Below, in pieces: positions 34,628-44,843 of a stretch of DNA of 64,000 nt. The translations under genes were made by a program, and so were the position numbers. Source of the DNA: Pseudobdellovibrionaceae bacterium (lineage in GTDB: Bacteria; Bdellovibrionota; Bdellovibrionia; Bdellovibrionales; UBA1609); assembly GCA_020635075.1 (NCBI GenBank), contig JACKAM010000002.1, positions 620,001 to 684,000 of the forward strand, in the 5' to 3' direction. Every line of letters begins with the position of its first letter. Positions within the stretch are counted from its first letter, which is position 1. The notes under the pieces were generated by a model. That model was not told the origin of the DNA. It ran no database searches and saw only the letters and a program-made list of their open reading frames with translations.

Positions 34628-35281
34628 GTGAAAAATTTTATTACAATAGTTGCAATTCTAACAATGGGTACATTTTCTTGCTACTCTATAGCTGAAGATG
34701 GACACGATCATGACCATAAATCCGAGAGACACGAATCAGGCCATGACAGAGATCACGACCATAAGAATGAAAATCATGACGAACACGAGCATGAAGAAGA
34801 GGAAGATGAAAAGCATGGGCATCATGGGGATAAGGAAAATCGCGACAGCCATGAAGGACATAACGATCACGACGATCATGGATCTGAGGACTCCCATGGA
34901 CACGGGCATGGTGAAGAATCCTTTGGCGAGGGAAAAGCCATTACTGCCGTATTTAATGAGGGGGAGAAATTTAAGCTCTCAATTGAATCAGAAAAACTGC
35001 TTGGAATTAAAACCTCACCACTTGAACTAGCTGGTGGTAGCAAATACAAAATTTCAAACGAATCTCTTGTTCGGTATCAGAACCATTTAGGTGTTTTTGT
35101 TAAAAAAGATGGCTGGTTTGTTCTTATTAAATTGGAAAAAGCTCAACCTAAAGAAAACTATTTTGTTATTGAATCAACTGAACTGAACAAGGGTGAACAA
35201 ATTGTAAATTCAGGAGTTTCACTTTTAAGAGTGGCTCACCTTCAGGCATCTGGTCAAGGTGGCAAAGGCCATGCCCACTAA
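34628..35281 (+). CDS. His-rich protein in CzcB position, short adaptor-like
   Basis: GTG 34628 follows AAGAGGAGATTTAAACT. A signal peptide is followed by about 75 residues dominated by His, Asp and Glu, a strong metal-binding region, then about 110 residues (FKLSIESEKLLGIKTSPLEL, VRYQNHLGVFVKKDGWFVLIKL, GEQIVNSGVSLLRVAHLQA) that resemble the membrane-proximal end of CzcB-like adaptors. The hairpin and lipoyl parts of a normal periplasmic adaptor are missing. It lies exactly where czcB would be, 11 bases before czcA. Confidence 0.7.
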   Translation: MKNFITIVAILTMGTFSCYSIAEDGHDHDHKSERHESGHDRDHDHKNENHDEHEHEEEEDEKHGHHGDKENRDSHEGHNDHDDHGSEDSHGHGHGEESFGEGKAITAVFNEGEKFKLSIESEKLLGIKTSPLELAGGSKYKISNESLVRYQNHLGVFVKKDGWFVLIKLEKAQPKENYFVIESTELNKGEQIVNSGVSLLRVAHLQASGQGGKGHAH

Positions 35282-35292
35282 GGAGTTGAACA

Positions 35293-38200
35293 ATGTTAAA
35301 TAAACTAATTAAAACTGCGATTTATAATAAAGGTCTCACCTTCACACTCACTCTAGTGGCAATTTTTGCGGGATGGATGTCGTTTCAGACTCTACCCATT
35401 GATGCCGTTCCAGACATTACAAATGTACAAGTTCAGGTGAATACTGCTGTAGAGGGCTTAATTCCTGAAGAAATTGAAAAGTTCATTACCTACCCAGTTG
35501 AGAGTGAAATGGGAGGAATTCCCGATGTGGATGAAATTCGTTCGATCACACGTTTTGGACTCTCTCAAGTGACAATTATCTTTGAAGAAGGAACGGATAT
35601 TTATAGAGCCAGACAGCTTGTATCCGAAAAACTTCAGTCTATAAAAGATGATCTGCCAGGAGGGGTGCAACCCAAACTCGGACCAATCACGACTGGCTTA
35701 GGAGAAATTTACTTTTACGCATTAGAGGCAAAAAAAGAAGCCCAAGGGCAAGAGCGACTCGAACAGCTTATGGAGCTAAGAGCCATTAACGAATGGTTGA
35801 TAAAGCCACGGCTACTTACTGTTAAAGGAGTTGCCGAAGTCAATGCCATTGGTGGTTATGAAAAACAGTATTTCGTAAAACCCCGCCTAAAGGATTTGTC
35901 AAAGTATGGTATCCACTTACATGAAGTCGTCGAAGCCATTGAAAGAAATAACCGCAATACGGGTGGTGGTTACATCCAACAAACGGCTGAACAGCTTTTA
36001 ATTCAAGCTACAGGATTAGTTCGTTCTCCAAAAGATATCGAAGACATCGTTATTAAGAAGTTGCCGAATTTTAGAACCGTTACTGTCGGTGACATTGCAG
36101 CGGTTGCTCTTGATCGAGAGTTAAGAACAGGTGCTGCACTTGTTAATGGACAAGAGAGCATCATAGGCACTGCTCTAATGCTTTTAGGAGAAAATAGTCG
36201 AACTGTTGCTCTTGATATTGAAGATAAAATCAAGGAAATCAAAAAAAGTATTCCTGACTGGGTGAAGCTTGAAACAATCTACAACAGGTCAGAGTTAGTC
36301 AACAGCACTTTAGGAACCGTAGAAAAAAACCTACTTTTCGGTGCCTTCTTAGTTGCCTTGATACTTCTTATTATCATCGGTAATTTCCGTGTTGCTATTA
36401 TTACGGCGATTACTATTCCTCTTTCGCTTCTAACTACGTTCATACTTATGCGCTATTTCAATGTGTCCGGTAACTTAATGAGCCTTGGAGCATTAGATTT
36501 TGGAATTATTATTGATGGGGCTGTTATCGTTATGGATAACTGTGTTCGATTTGTTTCAAAGAAGGCCAAAGAACATGGTCGACCCTTATCTCGTGAGGAA
36601 ATCAAGAAGGCGGTTCTTGAAGCGACCATAGAGATTCGCTCTGCCGCAGGTTTCGGGCAAATGATTATTATCGTAGTATTTCTTCCAATCTTTGCTCTAA
36701 CAGGTGTTGAGGCAAAAATGTTTGTGCCTATGGCAGCCGCATTTTGCTTTGCCCTAGGGTCGGCTTTCATTTTTTCTTTCACTACAATACCAGCACTTGC
36801 GGCAAATTTTTTATCAGGAAATGCTTCTAGCAAGCAACCTTGGATCATGACTCAGATAGAGAAGGTTTATAACCCAATCATTCATGCTGCTCTAAAGATG
36901 AAACTCGCTATTGTTGGGGTTGGTGTTGGAGCTATCGCTGCTGGCATAATTTTATTTTCTTTTTTAGGGTCAGATTTTTTGCCCCAATTAGATGAAGGGT
37001 CCATTGCTGTTCAGTTTGTCAGACCAACAAACATCAGCATAGATCAATCTGTTGAAATGCAAAAACTTTCTGAAAAAGTAATTTTAGAGTTTCCAGAAGT
37101 GAGCCGGGTTCTTTCTAGAATCGGAACCGCAGAGGTGGCAACCGATCCTATGGGGCCAAATCTCTCTGATACTTATATTTTACTAAAGGAGAAAACCAAA
37201 TGGCCATTACAAGATGGTCGCAAGAGAACAAAAAATGGACTTATCGCTGATATCAAAGAAAAATTAGAGTCACTCATTCCTGGGCAGACTCTTATATTTT
37301 CTCAGCCAATTCAGTTGAGATTCAACGAGCTTTTAGAAGGAGTACGTGCAGACGTGGCCTTAAAAGTTTTTGGTGAAGACATGGATCAAATAACCGAAGT
37401 AGCTGCTCAAGCCGCACAAATTGTGGGTCGTATTCAAGGTGTTGGTGAGGCCGAGGAAGAAACTAAAGGCAAGTCCCCTGTATTAAGAATAAACCCCATT
37501 AATTCAGAGCTTCAACGCTTGGGATTGGCCAAGGAAAATGTTCTTTCTACGGTGGAAACTGCAATTGGAGGTACAGAGGCCGGTAGCTTGTACGAAGGAG
37601 TAATGAGATTTCCAATCGTTGTACGTCTGAATGAGAATGACCGCTCAAGCTTGGCTTCAATTAAAGAAGTTCCCGTTGGCGTTGGCGAAAACTTTACGAT
37701 CCCCATTAAGGATTTAGCTGAAGTCAAAATTGAAGAAACCTTTAGCGATATCCGAAGGGAGTCCTCCAAAAAACGAGCCGCCGTTCTTGTCAATGTTAGA
37801 GGCAGGGATACAGCAAGTTTTGTTGAAGAGGCTAAGGCGGCAGTCGATAAAGAACTTAAGCTCCCGTCAGGTACTTACATTGAATGGGGTGGGAGTTTTA
37901 AAAACTTGGAGAAGGCAAGAAATCGGCTGATGATTGTTGTACCTTTAGCCTTACTTTTGGTTTTCGTAATGATCTTTATGGCATTTAAGAGTTTAACTCA
38001 GACCTTTATCATTTTTGGCTGCATTCCTATGGCCCTAGTCGGTGGGGTTATTGGTTTAATGCTAAACGGTTTGAACTTTAGTATTTCCGCTGCCATTGGC
38101 TTTATTGCACTTTCTGGTATCGCTGTACTCAATGGCGTTGTCTTGGTGAGCTACTTTAATAAACTCAAACTTGATGGTTTGACGGGAGATGAGTTGATTC

Positions 38201-38436
38201 GACAAGGAACCAAGATGAGGTTGAGACCAGTTTTGATGACAGCATCAGCGGCTGCATTTGGGTTTCTACCTATGATGCTGTCTACAGGAAGTGGAGCCGA
38301 AGTCCAAAGGCCTTTAGCTTCGGTGGTTGTTGGGGGAATTATCTCAGCGACAATCTTGACACTCATTGTTCTACCTATTGTCTATCGACTATTGGAAAGT
38401 AAAATGAAAGTTGTCGATTCTGGTATGAGTCACTAA
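35293..38436 (+). CDS. czcA: CzcA/CusA-family heavy-metal RND efflux permease
   Basis: 1047 residues, normal length. N-terminal membrane segment then LPIDAVPDITNVQVQVNT, the HME-RND signature. The proton-relay helix reads DFGIIIDGAVIVMDNCVR: both Asp of the CzcA-type D-F-G-x3-D are kept, the usual Glu is Asp. Two periplasmic loops and 12 membrane segments are apparent. With outer-membrane and adaptor partners it exports Zn, Co, Cd or similar from the periplasm/cytoplasm. Here the outer-membrane gene has a frameshift and the adaptor is reduced. Confidence 0.93.
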   Translation: MLNKLIKTAIYNKGLTFTLTLVAIFAGWMSFQTLPIDAVPDITNVQVQVNTAVEGLIPEEIEKFITYPVESEMGGIPDVDEIRSITRFGLSQVTIIFEEGTDIYRARQLVSEKLQSIKDDLPGGVQPKLGPITTGLGEIYFYALEAKKEAQGQERLEQLMELRAINEWLIKPRLLTVKGVAEVNAIGGYEKQYFVKPRLKDLSKYGIHLHEVVEAIERNNRNTGGGYIQQTAEQLLIQATGLVRSPKDIEDIVIKKLPNFRTVTVGDIAAVALDRELRTGAALVNGQESIIGTALMLLGENSRTVALDIEDKIKEIKKSIPDWVKLETIYNRSELVNSTLGTVEKNLLFGAFLVALILLIIIGNFRVAIITAITIPLSLLTTFILMRYFNVSGNLMSLGALDFGIIIDGAVIVMDNCVRFVSKKAKEHGRPLSREEIKKAVLEATIEIRSAAGFGQMIIIVVFLPIFALTGVEAKMFVPMAAAFCFALGSAFIFSFTTIPALAANFLSGNASSKQPWIMTQIEKVYNPIIHAALKMKLAIVGVGVGAIAAGIILFSFLGSDFLPQLDEGSIAVQFVRPTNISIDQSVEMQKLSEKVILEFPEVSRVLSRIGTAEVATDPMGPNLSDTYILLKEKTKWPLQDGRKRTKNGLIADIKEKLESLIPGQTLIFSQPIQLRFNELLEGVRADVALKVFGEDMDQITEVAAQAAQIVGRIQGVGEAEEETKGKSPVLRINPINSELQRLGLAKENVLSTVETAIGGTEAGSLYEGVMRFPIVVRLNENDRSSLASIKEVPVGVGENFTIPIKDLAEVKIEETFSDIRRESSKKRAAVLVNVRGRDTASFVEEAKAAVDKELKLPSGTYIEWGGSFKNLEKARNRLMIVVPLALLLVFVMIFMAFKSLTQTFIIFGCIPMALVGGVIGLMLNGLNFSISAAIGFIALSGIAVLNGVVLVSYFNKLKLDGLTGDELIRQGTKMRLRPVLMTASAAAFGFLPMMLSTGSGAEVQRPLASVVVGGIISATILTLIVLPIVYRLLESKMKVVDSGMSH

Positions 38437-38477
38437 TGTCATGAAGAGTGGTCACTCAGTGTACTTGGGAGGTATAA

Positions 38478-39101
38478 ATGGCTGATTCTTGCTGTCAAAA
38501 GAAGGGGGACGATTTAAAGTTACTTGCAAAGAGGCAAGCAAATGTTCTTTGGATCGTACTCGGAATTAATTTGACAATGTTCTTTGTGGAGTTTGCATCT
38601 GGAATTTATTATCAGTCACTAGCTTTAACTGGTGATTCCTTAGATATGTTTGGCGATGCTTTAGCTTATGGCAGCAGCCTCTATGTGGTTTCAAAAGGAA
38701 TCTCTGCAAAGGCAAGGGCATCCCAATTCAAAGCAGTTTTGATGATTGTTTTAGGTATCGCATTTGGAGTCAATGCGACATATAAAGTCTTCTTTGAAGC
38801 CAATCCCAATCCAACAGCAATGGTAGTCATTGGGGTAATAGCTTTAGGGCTCAACCTTGTTTGCTTGGCCTTACTGAATCGCCACAAATCTGATGACATC
38901 AATTTTACGTCTGTATGGTTGTGTTCTCGTAATGACATTATTGCCAATACATCAGTGCTTGTGGCGGCCGGTTTAGTAGCGATTACTGGCACAAAGTGGC
39001 CCGATTTAATAGTGGGAGGAGCCATTGCCTTTTTGTTTTTAAGGTCAGCGTTTTTCATACTGAAAGAGTCAAAATCCATTCTTAAAGAGGCTAATGCGTG
39101 A
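38478..39101 (+). CDS. CDF-like cation transporter
   Basis: 207 residues: Cys-containing start (MADSCCQKKGDD), six membrane segments with VLGINLTMFFVEFASGI, LTGDSLDMFGDALAYGSSLY and VWLCSRNDIIANTSVLVAAGL. It lacks the C-terminal cytoplasmic domain of classic CDF proteins and has Asp/Asn at the metal positions. Related to the transporter at 27544, which has an extra HMA-like domain. Last gene of the metal cluster. Confidence 0.85.
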   Translation: MADSCCQKKGDDLKLLAKRQANVLWIVLGINLTMFFVEFASGIYYQSLALTGDSLDMFGDALAYGSSLYVVSKGISAKARASQFKAVLMIVLGIAFGVNATYKVFFEANPNPTAMVVIGVIALGLNLVCLALLNRHKSDDINFTSVWLCSRNDIIANTSVLVAAGLVAITGTKWPDLIVGGAIAFLFLRSAFFILKESKSILKEANA

Positions 39102-39181
39102 AATCATTTTTTGCATAAAGTCATATTGTTTATACGTTTATTTGGCTCTAAATCTAAAATTTTCATTTCTGAAACATCATG

Positions 39182-39233
39182 AATCCCAATTTTGAAACAC
39201 TTGAAAAAGTATTTGGGACTTGTTTAAAAATTG
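39182..39233 (+). repeat. 52 bp direct repeat, left copy
   Basis: 45 of 52 positions equal the right copy at 45085-45136; the last 19 bases are identical. Weaker similarity extends about 20 bases further upstream. Within it TCCCAATT and ATTTGGGA form an inverted repeat. The pair brackets the helicase-nuclease cassette. Could mark a former insertion or be paired operators. Confidence 0.7.
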
Positions 39234-39256
39234 AGAAAAATTGGTACTACGCTCTC

Positions 39257-40558
39257 TTAATTTTCATTTGCTTTATACAAGAGATCAGAATGAACCTTTT
39301 TAGAGAAGGGTTCTATAGGTTTAAATTCAAATGACCTGTTTAGATTCATCTCTATTGGGAACTGCTTTACAGACTCAGTTGGATCAATATTTTTCAGGTT
39401 CAATTTTTCAAATCGTCTTTTATCGAATTGTACACTATAGATATACTCATCTTCAATGTTCCCAGATTTTTTGCTAATTCGTTGAGTATAGGCGGAGACA
39501 ACAACCTCGTTTATAGAAGGACTTGAGTTAAAAATATACTGAGAAATGTAAAATCCAAGCCCCAATACACCGTGAGCATATTCCTCATTCATCAGCTTCT
39601 TGGTTTTATTTTTTTCCGAAATCTTTCCAGATTTGAGTACCTTCTTGCTATTAGTGATTATGACATCTTCAATTTCCGGCAAATCTAGATCGACCATTAC
39701 ACATCCATTTTTATCCGCTTCAAATGAGATTGAAGTTTCAAAAGGGTGGTCTAAATCCGCCAAACTAGCCTCTATATCTGCGAAAACAGATTCGAGTTCT
39801 TTTTCTACATAATCAGGTTGACCATCGATTAAAGCCTTTGCGTCGTGTATCCTGATTTTTTCCTTTTCGGGATGTTGACTCTCCAATTGTCCTATCTCAT
39901 CATTGAAGTTTTGAAAATCAGTATCTGCTTTACTGCGAGCCTGCTTCCATCCCTTCGTAAAATTTTGAATTCCTCTTATTGTGAAGGCTACTAAAAGGAC
40001 TGCGCTCACAATGGTTGGAATTGAACCTTTAGATAGAGCCAAACCATAGATAAAGTATAGCACTGTAGATGTTAAGAGCAGCGCAAGATACGCCTTAGTC
40101 CAATAGCTTTTCTTAAATTCGTAGATAAATTTTTTCCTATGATCTGAAACTAATCTCTTTAAAGATGGGGATTCAAGGCCATAGATAGCAGGAGAAAAGT
40201 CACGTTCACATAATAATTTGTGCCACTCCTCTTTGACTGTAGCTTCTGGAGCAAATGCATGTATTTTGGTAAATTGCTCATAGGCACGCTGCTCTTGATC
40301 TAACTCAGCTTCCGCCGAGGCAATACGAAGCTCTTTTTCTATTCGTCGTTCTTCCGCACGCATTCCTCTGCTAGAGCTTGAAGTTCGGGTGGAATAGGAA
40401 ATTCCGGTGCCCGGTATTCCGAGTGTTTTTGTGACTCCTCGTTTCCCAATTGTGACCCTCGCGCCACGAACACCTGCGGATACACTCATTCCTGTTTTTC
40501 CTACATTTAGTCTCAATCCTGGTGCAATTTTTACTGACCTACGAAACCGAAAACTCAC
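39257..40558 (-). CDS. DUF4236 membrane protein
   Basis: GTG 40558 with GGAGGTATAGAAA before it. The N-terminus is a DUF4236 domain (FRFRRSVKIAPGLRLNVGKT, GVRGARVTIGKRG, GIPGTGISYSTRT), then a coiled part, two membrane segments (YLALLLTSTVLYFIYGLAL and PTIVSAVLLVAFTI) and a C-terminal soluble region. 433 residues. DUF4236 has no known function but is often found in mobile or defence-related loci. It follows the helicase-nuclease gene by 28 bases, so both are one operon. Confidence 0.8.
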   Translation of the reverse strand: MSFRFRRSVKIAPGLRLNVGKTGMSVSAGVRGARVTIGKRGVTKTLGIPGTGISYSTRTSSSSRGMRAEERRIEKELRIASAEAELDQEQRAYEQFTKIHAFAPEATVKEEWHKLLCERDFSPAIYGLESPSLKRLVSDHRKKFIYEFKKSYWTKAYLALLLTSTVLYFIYGLALSKGSIPTIVSAVLLVAFTIRGIQNFTKGWKQARSKADTDFQNFNDEIGQLESQHPEKEKIRIHDAKALIDGQPDYVEKELESVFADIEASLADLDHPFETSISFEADKNGCVMVDLDLPEIEDVIITNSKKVLKSGKISEKNKTKKLMNEEYAHGVLGLGFYISQYIFNSSPSINEVVVSAYTQRISKKSGNIEDEYIYSVQFDKRRFEKLNLKNIDPTESVKQFPIEMNLNRSFEFKPIEPFSKKVHSDLLYKANEN

Positions 40559-40586
40559 TTTCTATACCTCCAAGCTTCTATGTAGC

Positions 40587-43500
40587 TTATGCACTTTCTT
40601 CTTCAACCTCTTCAACCTTTGTTTCTTGGTGAATTAATTGCTTTAAGTGTCGATCGAGTCGCTCAATTTCTGCTTCTCTGTTTTTGGACCATTCAATAGA
40701 GTCAACTCGTTCAATTTTCCACCCACGTGTCTCCAGTAAATGTTGACGGGCAATATCTTTATCTCGTCTATATTGATGAAAGATAAAACCATCACATTCG
40801 ATGCCTAAGACGTAGAAATTTGGAACTGAAGGATGCTGAACAGCCAAGTCAATAAAGTAACCCGAAGATCCCACCTCCGTTACGACTTTGTAACCAAGGC
40901 GCTCTAAACAGTTTTTTACATCAAGAGCAAACCTTGACGATTTGCGGGTAGTGAGCACACCTGAAACCGGAAAGGTGTCAAGTATCGAGCGAGCCTTATC
41001 AAACATATTCTCAGACATTGACTTGCAGTACTGCAAGTATCGTCCAAATGTTGTTGCGTCCGGGTTTCGAGTGTACTCTTCATTGCCAGTTTCAAGGATA
41101 TCTGGATCGAACGAACAAAATACTATATTTTTTTTGCGGGCTCTAGTAATCGCGACATTTAATCTTCTACCACCACCCTTAGTGCTTAATGGCCCAAAGT
41201 GCTTTCTAAGTTTTCCCCCAGGCGAAGAGGGAGCATAGCCTATCGAGATTAAAATTGTGTCTCGTTCATCACCCTGACAGTTTTCCAGATTTTTAACAAA
41301 TAATCCCGAAAAAGCATTCTCTTCATGCAAATTAGATACAATATCAAGGGCTCGTCTAAATTCTTCATCGACTTGGCAGCGCTCATCTATAGCTTCCTCA
41401 ATTGCTTTTTGCTGGGAAACACCCATGGCAATGATGCCCAGGGATTGATAGGGGTCCGATTTAATCAAACTAGATAGTCTATCAACCACAATATTTGCTT
41501 CAATTTTATTGCCTTCTTTTTGCTTAAACACGCCATTTTCTACTAAATCAAAACTAATGCTTCCAGTTTCCTCTTTTATATTTGCTGTTGGAGCTGAGAT
41601 AAGTCGCCCTCCGTAAAATGCCCTATTAGAAAATGCGATTAGTGACTCTGTTTGGCTTCTATAATGCCAGCTTAGCATCTCACTTGGATAGATAAGAGCA
41701 GCTATGTCTAGTACGCTTTCTGGCATAACTTCATCATCTTCTTCTAAGGTGTCGGCAGCAGAACTAAAAAATGTTGTCGGTGGCATTTGTTTTTTATCTC
41801 CAACTACAACCATTTTTTTTGCCCTATATATGGATGGGATAGCATCCTCCATTCTTACCTGGGACGCTTCATCGAAAATAATGAATTCAAATAGCCCAAT
41901 GGAATTTGGTAGGATTTGGCTAATACTTAGTGGGCTCATTAGCCAGATCGGCTTAATCGCTAGCATTGCATTTAATGCGCCCTTTTCCATTATTTCCCTA
42001 GGACTGAGAACGCGACGCTGTTTGTTTGCTTCTCTTTCCAAAAGACTGATTCCAAAGTCATCAGCTTTTTCAGCTAATGGTTCAGCTTTTGTATGAACAA
42101 CATCAGTAGCTTCTGTTTTATGTTGCTTCATTAGACTTTTTAAGTGAAAAATTCTCTGCTTTTGAACCCCTCTATCATAAAGCCTTAGAGCTTCCTGCTC
42201 AATCCGAATTTTATCATGCCATGCGTGTACTGCTTGGCCAGTTAAATGATGTGACCACTTTCCGTTGCTTTGAGTGAATGAGTTCACGATTAATTCTTTT
42301 AAATCATCACAATTAAAATTTTGTGCAATTTTTCGAATTGTAATATCTATTCTGTCCAATGACTCAATGTCTTTCGACGAGCTCACTAGATTTGCGACTA
42401 TTCTTTCGAAATTCCCCTCTTCAAATGACCAGTCATTTTTTTTATCAAAATAACTATCGATCTGCTCACAAACTTTTTCAATTGCAACACGCGTCCCTTT
42501 CGCTAGTTCCAATAGATTTTTGAGTTGAAGTACATTTTTGACAATTGTCGAATAACTACTATCAATGGGTATTAGCTCTAGACGTTCTAAATTTGAAAAT
42601 AATTTACTGAAATGGTTTAACTCACCATTCAGTTCTATAAGAAAATCTAAAGATTTTGAAAATTCAGTCTTGCTAGGAATATTTTCTACGCCAAGAAGAG
42701 ATATTTCTCGATCGAGATCACTAAGCTTTTCAAAAAATGATATAGCATCAACATACAGTTGAAGGTCATGTTCTTCTTTTGGATTCTTAAACAAAGTTGC
42801 TCTTAAACTCTTGTGCTTTCTGTAATTAGCGGTAAACCATCTCCAAATACTTGTGTGCGTTCTGTAATATTCTAACACTTGTTTTACAACTTCTATATCC
42901 ACACCATTTTTTAGTGGCGCTACCCTTTTTAGCAAATCCTGTAATTCTGGGATTATATTTTTTAGCTTCCCAATGATTGCTTTATATGTAGCCTTCTTAT
43001 TATTGCATTTGTCCCAGGCTTGTTGCCAATAGGGGCTTTTGTCTGCATCGACTTCGACAGAAGAGAGTGCGCTATCTTTTTCAATCAGTTTTAGGTAGTT
43101 TAGCCCGTCATTTATTTTATGTGAACTTTCATCAATATTTTTCAACTCATAACAAAGTTCCGAAAATCGCTTTGAACATTCATTTAGACTGTTAGTTAGA
43201 GTATTGTCTGCCAGTATCACTTCTGCCTTTTTCCACAGCCAAGGATGAGTGTTGTAGTTTTCTATACGGGAGACTAAGATTTCCAATTCATCTAGCCGTG
43301 CTCCTAACAACTCAAGCTCTTCAAAAGTTCTTTGCGATGCAAAATTTCCTAATCCTTCGTGCTTAATCACGTCTTTTAGATCCGCATATAGAGTTAACAT
43401 GTCGGATACGGCCAGTCCTGAGTTATAGACTTCTGATGTTACCGCTTCCGTATAGGTATTTAATTCGCTTTTAATGTGATCTAGCTCCTCACAGAGTTGG

Positions 43501-44843
43501 TCCCATTTTTTCGTTGTTTTGGGGAAGTCAGACTTATTGTAAGCATCAATGAATCTACCGTATAGGTCACTACGATCTAAGTCCGAACTATGTATAAGAG
43601 CCGCTTTTGAATCTAGGTTCGTTTTTACTAATCGAGAGTAAACTACGTCTAGTGCTGCTCTCTTTTCAGACACAAATAGAACGGTCTTTCCCTCTGCTAC
43701 AAGATTTGCAATCATGTTGGTGATTGTTTGGCTTTTACCAGTTCCTGGAGGCCCCTCTATTACTACTGCTCGTTCTTTGGAAACCCTCTCCATTGCTCTG
43801 TGTTGAGAAGAGTCTGTGTCCATAACAAAATGGTTTAGATTTTCTTTGTAGCAATCCAAATCTTTATCTGAAACACGACTATTTTTACTGTGCGACTGAG
43901 ATTCTGGTTGTCCCATTAACATCTCTTGTAAAATAGGGTGAGATTCTCCAGACTCCATAATTTCGTTGTAATCATTTAGCAAAGCCATTTTACTTGCATT
44001 TATCTGGTCAACGTAAAAAACATCAAACAGTAAAAATTTTCGATTTGTCACAAATTTATGAGCCCACAATTCATCTTCATTAAGCTGTTCCTCAATTGGA
44101 AAGGGAACTCTTTCAATAATTTCTCCATCTTCGTTTTTGATAGTTTTGTGTGTCCTGGGTATCGTTGGAACATCTTTGTAAGCAGATGGTGAAGCAAATA
44201 CTGTTTCTATTTCTAGCTTTTCAAGTTCATTAATGATGAATTCAATTCCCTTTTCAACAGTATCTTCTTCAATACATTCAGGAAGAATTACCCCAAGGTG
44301 GTCTTTAAAGTATTGTCTCAGAGTCGGATTTAAGGTTAAGCCTTCTTCTTCAAGAATTAATGTAAACTTACCCGTTTTAGATTTATCAATATCAATTGGT
44401 AACTTGAAAATTGGGGTTATAGCCATCCTTCCGACTGCAAACTCAGAACTCAAATGCCATCCCAGAAAAGGGCCTAGTAACCAAGCACCAGATATACCAA
44501 ACTCTCTTTGATATTTATTGTCAGACAAGCGGACCTTATCTATTTGCTTTTCAATTTCTGGCAGGTTGAATTTTTTTAAAGAATAATGATCTGATAAATC
44601 TAATTTACCCTTTGACAGTACCTCGTTTATCACTCCGTTTGACATCCTAATGGGAGAAAATTTTTTGAAATACAATTCACGAGCATCACTGGAAACTTCC
44701 GAAGGGAGTTTAGGAGGTTTTGATAAATTTAAGTACGCTGATCTTGAGTGTTTAAAATAAAGTTCTTTATTTCTTCGTGTAAAGTTGACGAGAAGACGCT
44801 TATATTTTTCTAATTTTTCTCGAATAATTTCTAAGTTGAACAA
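40587..44843 (-). CDS. DUF4011-type SF1 helicase with C-terminal Vsr-like nuclease
   Basis: 1418 residues. About 1-250 fits DUF4011 (LVNFTRRNKELYF...WLLGPFLGW). The SF1 helicase core is split by a long coiled insert: Walker A GPPGTGKSQTITNMIA at 364-379, Walker B FIIFDEASQVRMEDAIPS near 985, GDKKQMPPTTFF, ALTRARKK-like AITRARKKNIVF, and LNVAITRARK. The C-terminal 110 residues (LERLGYKVVTEVG, GYFIDLAV, LGIECDGFIFHQ, RQHLLETRGWKIERVDS) form a Vsr/DUF559-type nuclease with Asp and E-x-D. The start is TTG with AGAGG upstream. Similar domain sets occur in anti-phage systems such as Hhe; a defence role is inference. Confidence 0.85.
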   Translation of the reverse strand: MFNLEIIREKLEKYKRLLVNFTRRNKELYFKHSRSAYLNLSKPPKLPSEVSSDARELYFKKFSPIRMSNGVINEVLSKGKLDLSDHYSLKKFNLPEIEKQIDKVRLSDNKYQREFGISGAWLLGPFLGWHLSSEFAVGRMAITPIFKLPIDIDKSKTGKFTLILEEEGLTLNPTLRQYFKDHLGVILPECIEEDTVEKGIEFIINELEKLEIETVFASPSAYKDVPTIPRTHKTIKNEDGEIIERVPFPIEEQLNEDELWAHKFVTNRKFLLFDVFYVDQINASKMALLNDYNEIMESGESHPILQEMLMGQPESQSHSKNSRVSDKDLDCYKENLNHFVMDTDSSQHRAMERVSKERAVVIEGPPGTGKSQTITNMIANLVAEGKTVLFVSEKRAALDVVYSRLVKTNLDSKAALIHSSDLDRSDLYGRFIDAYNKSDFPKTTKKWDQLCEELDHIKSELNTYTEAVTSEVYNSGLAVSDMLTLYADLKDVIKHEGLGNFASQRTFEELELLGARLDELEILVSRIENYNTHPWLWKKAEVILADNTLTNSLNECSKRFSELCYELKNIDESSHKINDGLNYLKLIEKDSALSSVEVDADKSPYWQQAWDKCNNKKATYKAIIGKLKNIIPELQDLLKRVAPLKNGVDIEVVKQVLEYYRTHTSIWRWFTANYRKHKSLRATLFKNPKEEHDLQLYVDAISFFEKLSDLDREISLLGVENIPSKTEFSKSLDFLIELNGELNHFSKLFSNLERLELIPIDSSYSTIVKNVLQLKNLLELAKGTRVAIEKVCEQIDSYFDKKNDWSFEEGNFERIVANLVSSSKDIESLDRIDITIRKIAQNFNCDDLKELIVNSFTQSNGKWSHHLTGQAVHAWHDKIRIEQEALRLYDRGVQKQRIFHLKSLMKQHKTEATDVVHTKAEPLAEKADDFGISLLEREANKQRRVLSPREIMEKGALNAMLAIKPIWLMSPLSISQILPNSIGLFEFIIFDEASQVRMEDAIPSIYRAKKMVVVGDKKQMPPTTFFSSAADTLEEDDEVMPESVLDIAALIYPSEMLSWHYRSQTESLIAFSNRAFYGGRLISAPTANIKEETGSISFDLVENGVFKQKEGNKIEANIVVDRLSSLIKSDPYQSLGIIAMGVSQQKAIEEAIDERCQVDEEFRRALDIVSNLHEENAFSGLFVKNLENCQGDERDTILISIGYAPSSPGGKLRKHFGPLSTKGGGRRLNVAITRARKKNIVFCSFDPDILETGNEEYTRNPDATTFGRYLQYCKSMSENMFDKARSILDTFPVSGVLTTRKSSRFALDVKNCLERLGYKVVTEVGSSGYFIDLAVQHPSVPNFYVLGIECDGFIFHQYRRDKDIARQHLLETRGWKIERVDSIEWSKNREAEIERLDRHLKQLIHQETKVEEVEEESA

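Noticed and set aside
34697..34925. Short-period repeat of CATGAC/GATCAC-like units
   Set aside because: It is the codon pattern of a His/Asp/Glu-rich protein, not a tandem DNA repeat or CRISPR.
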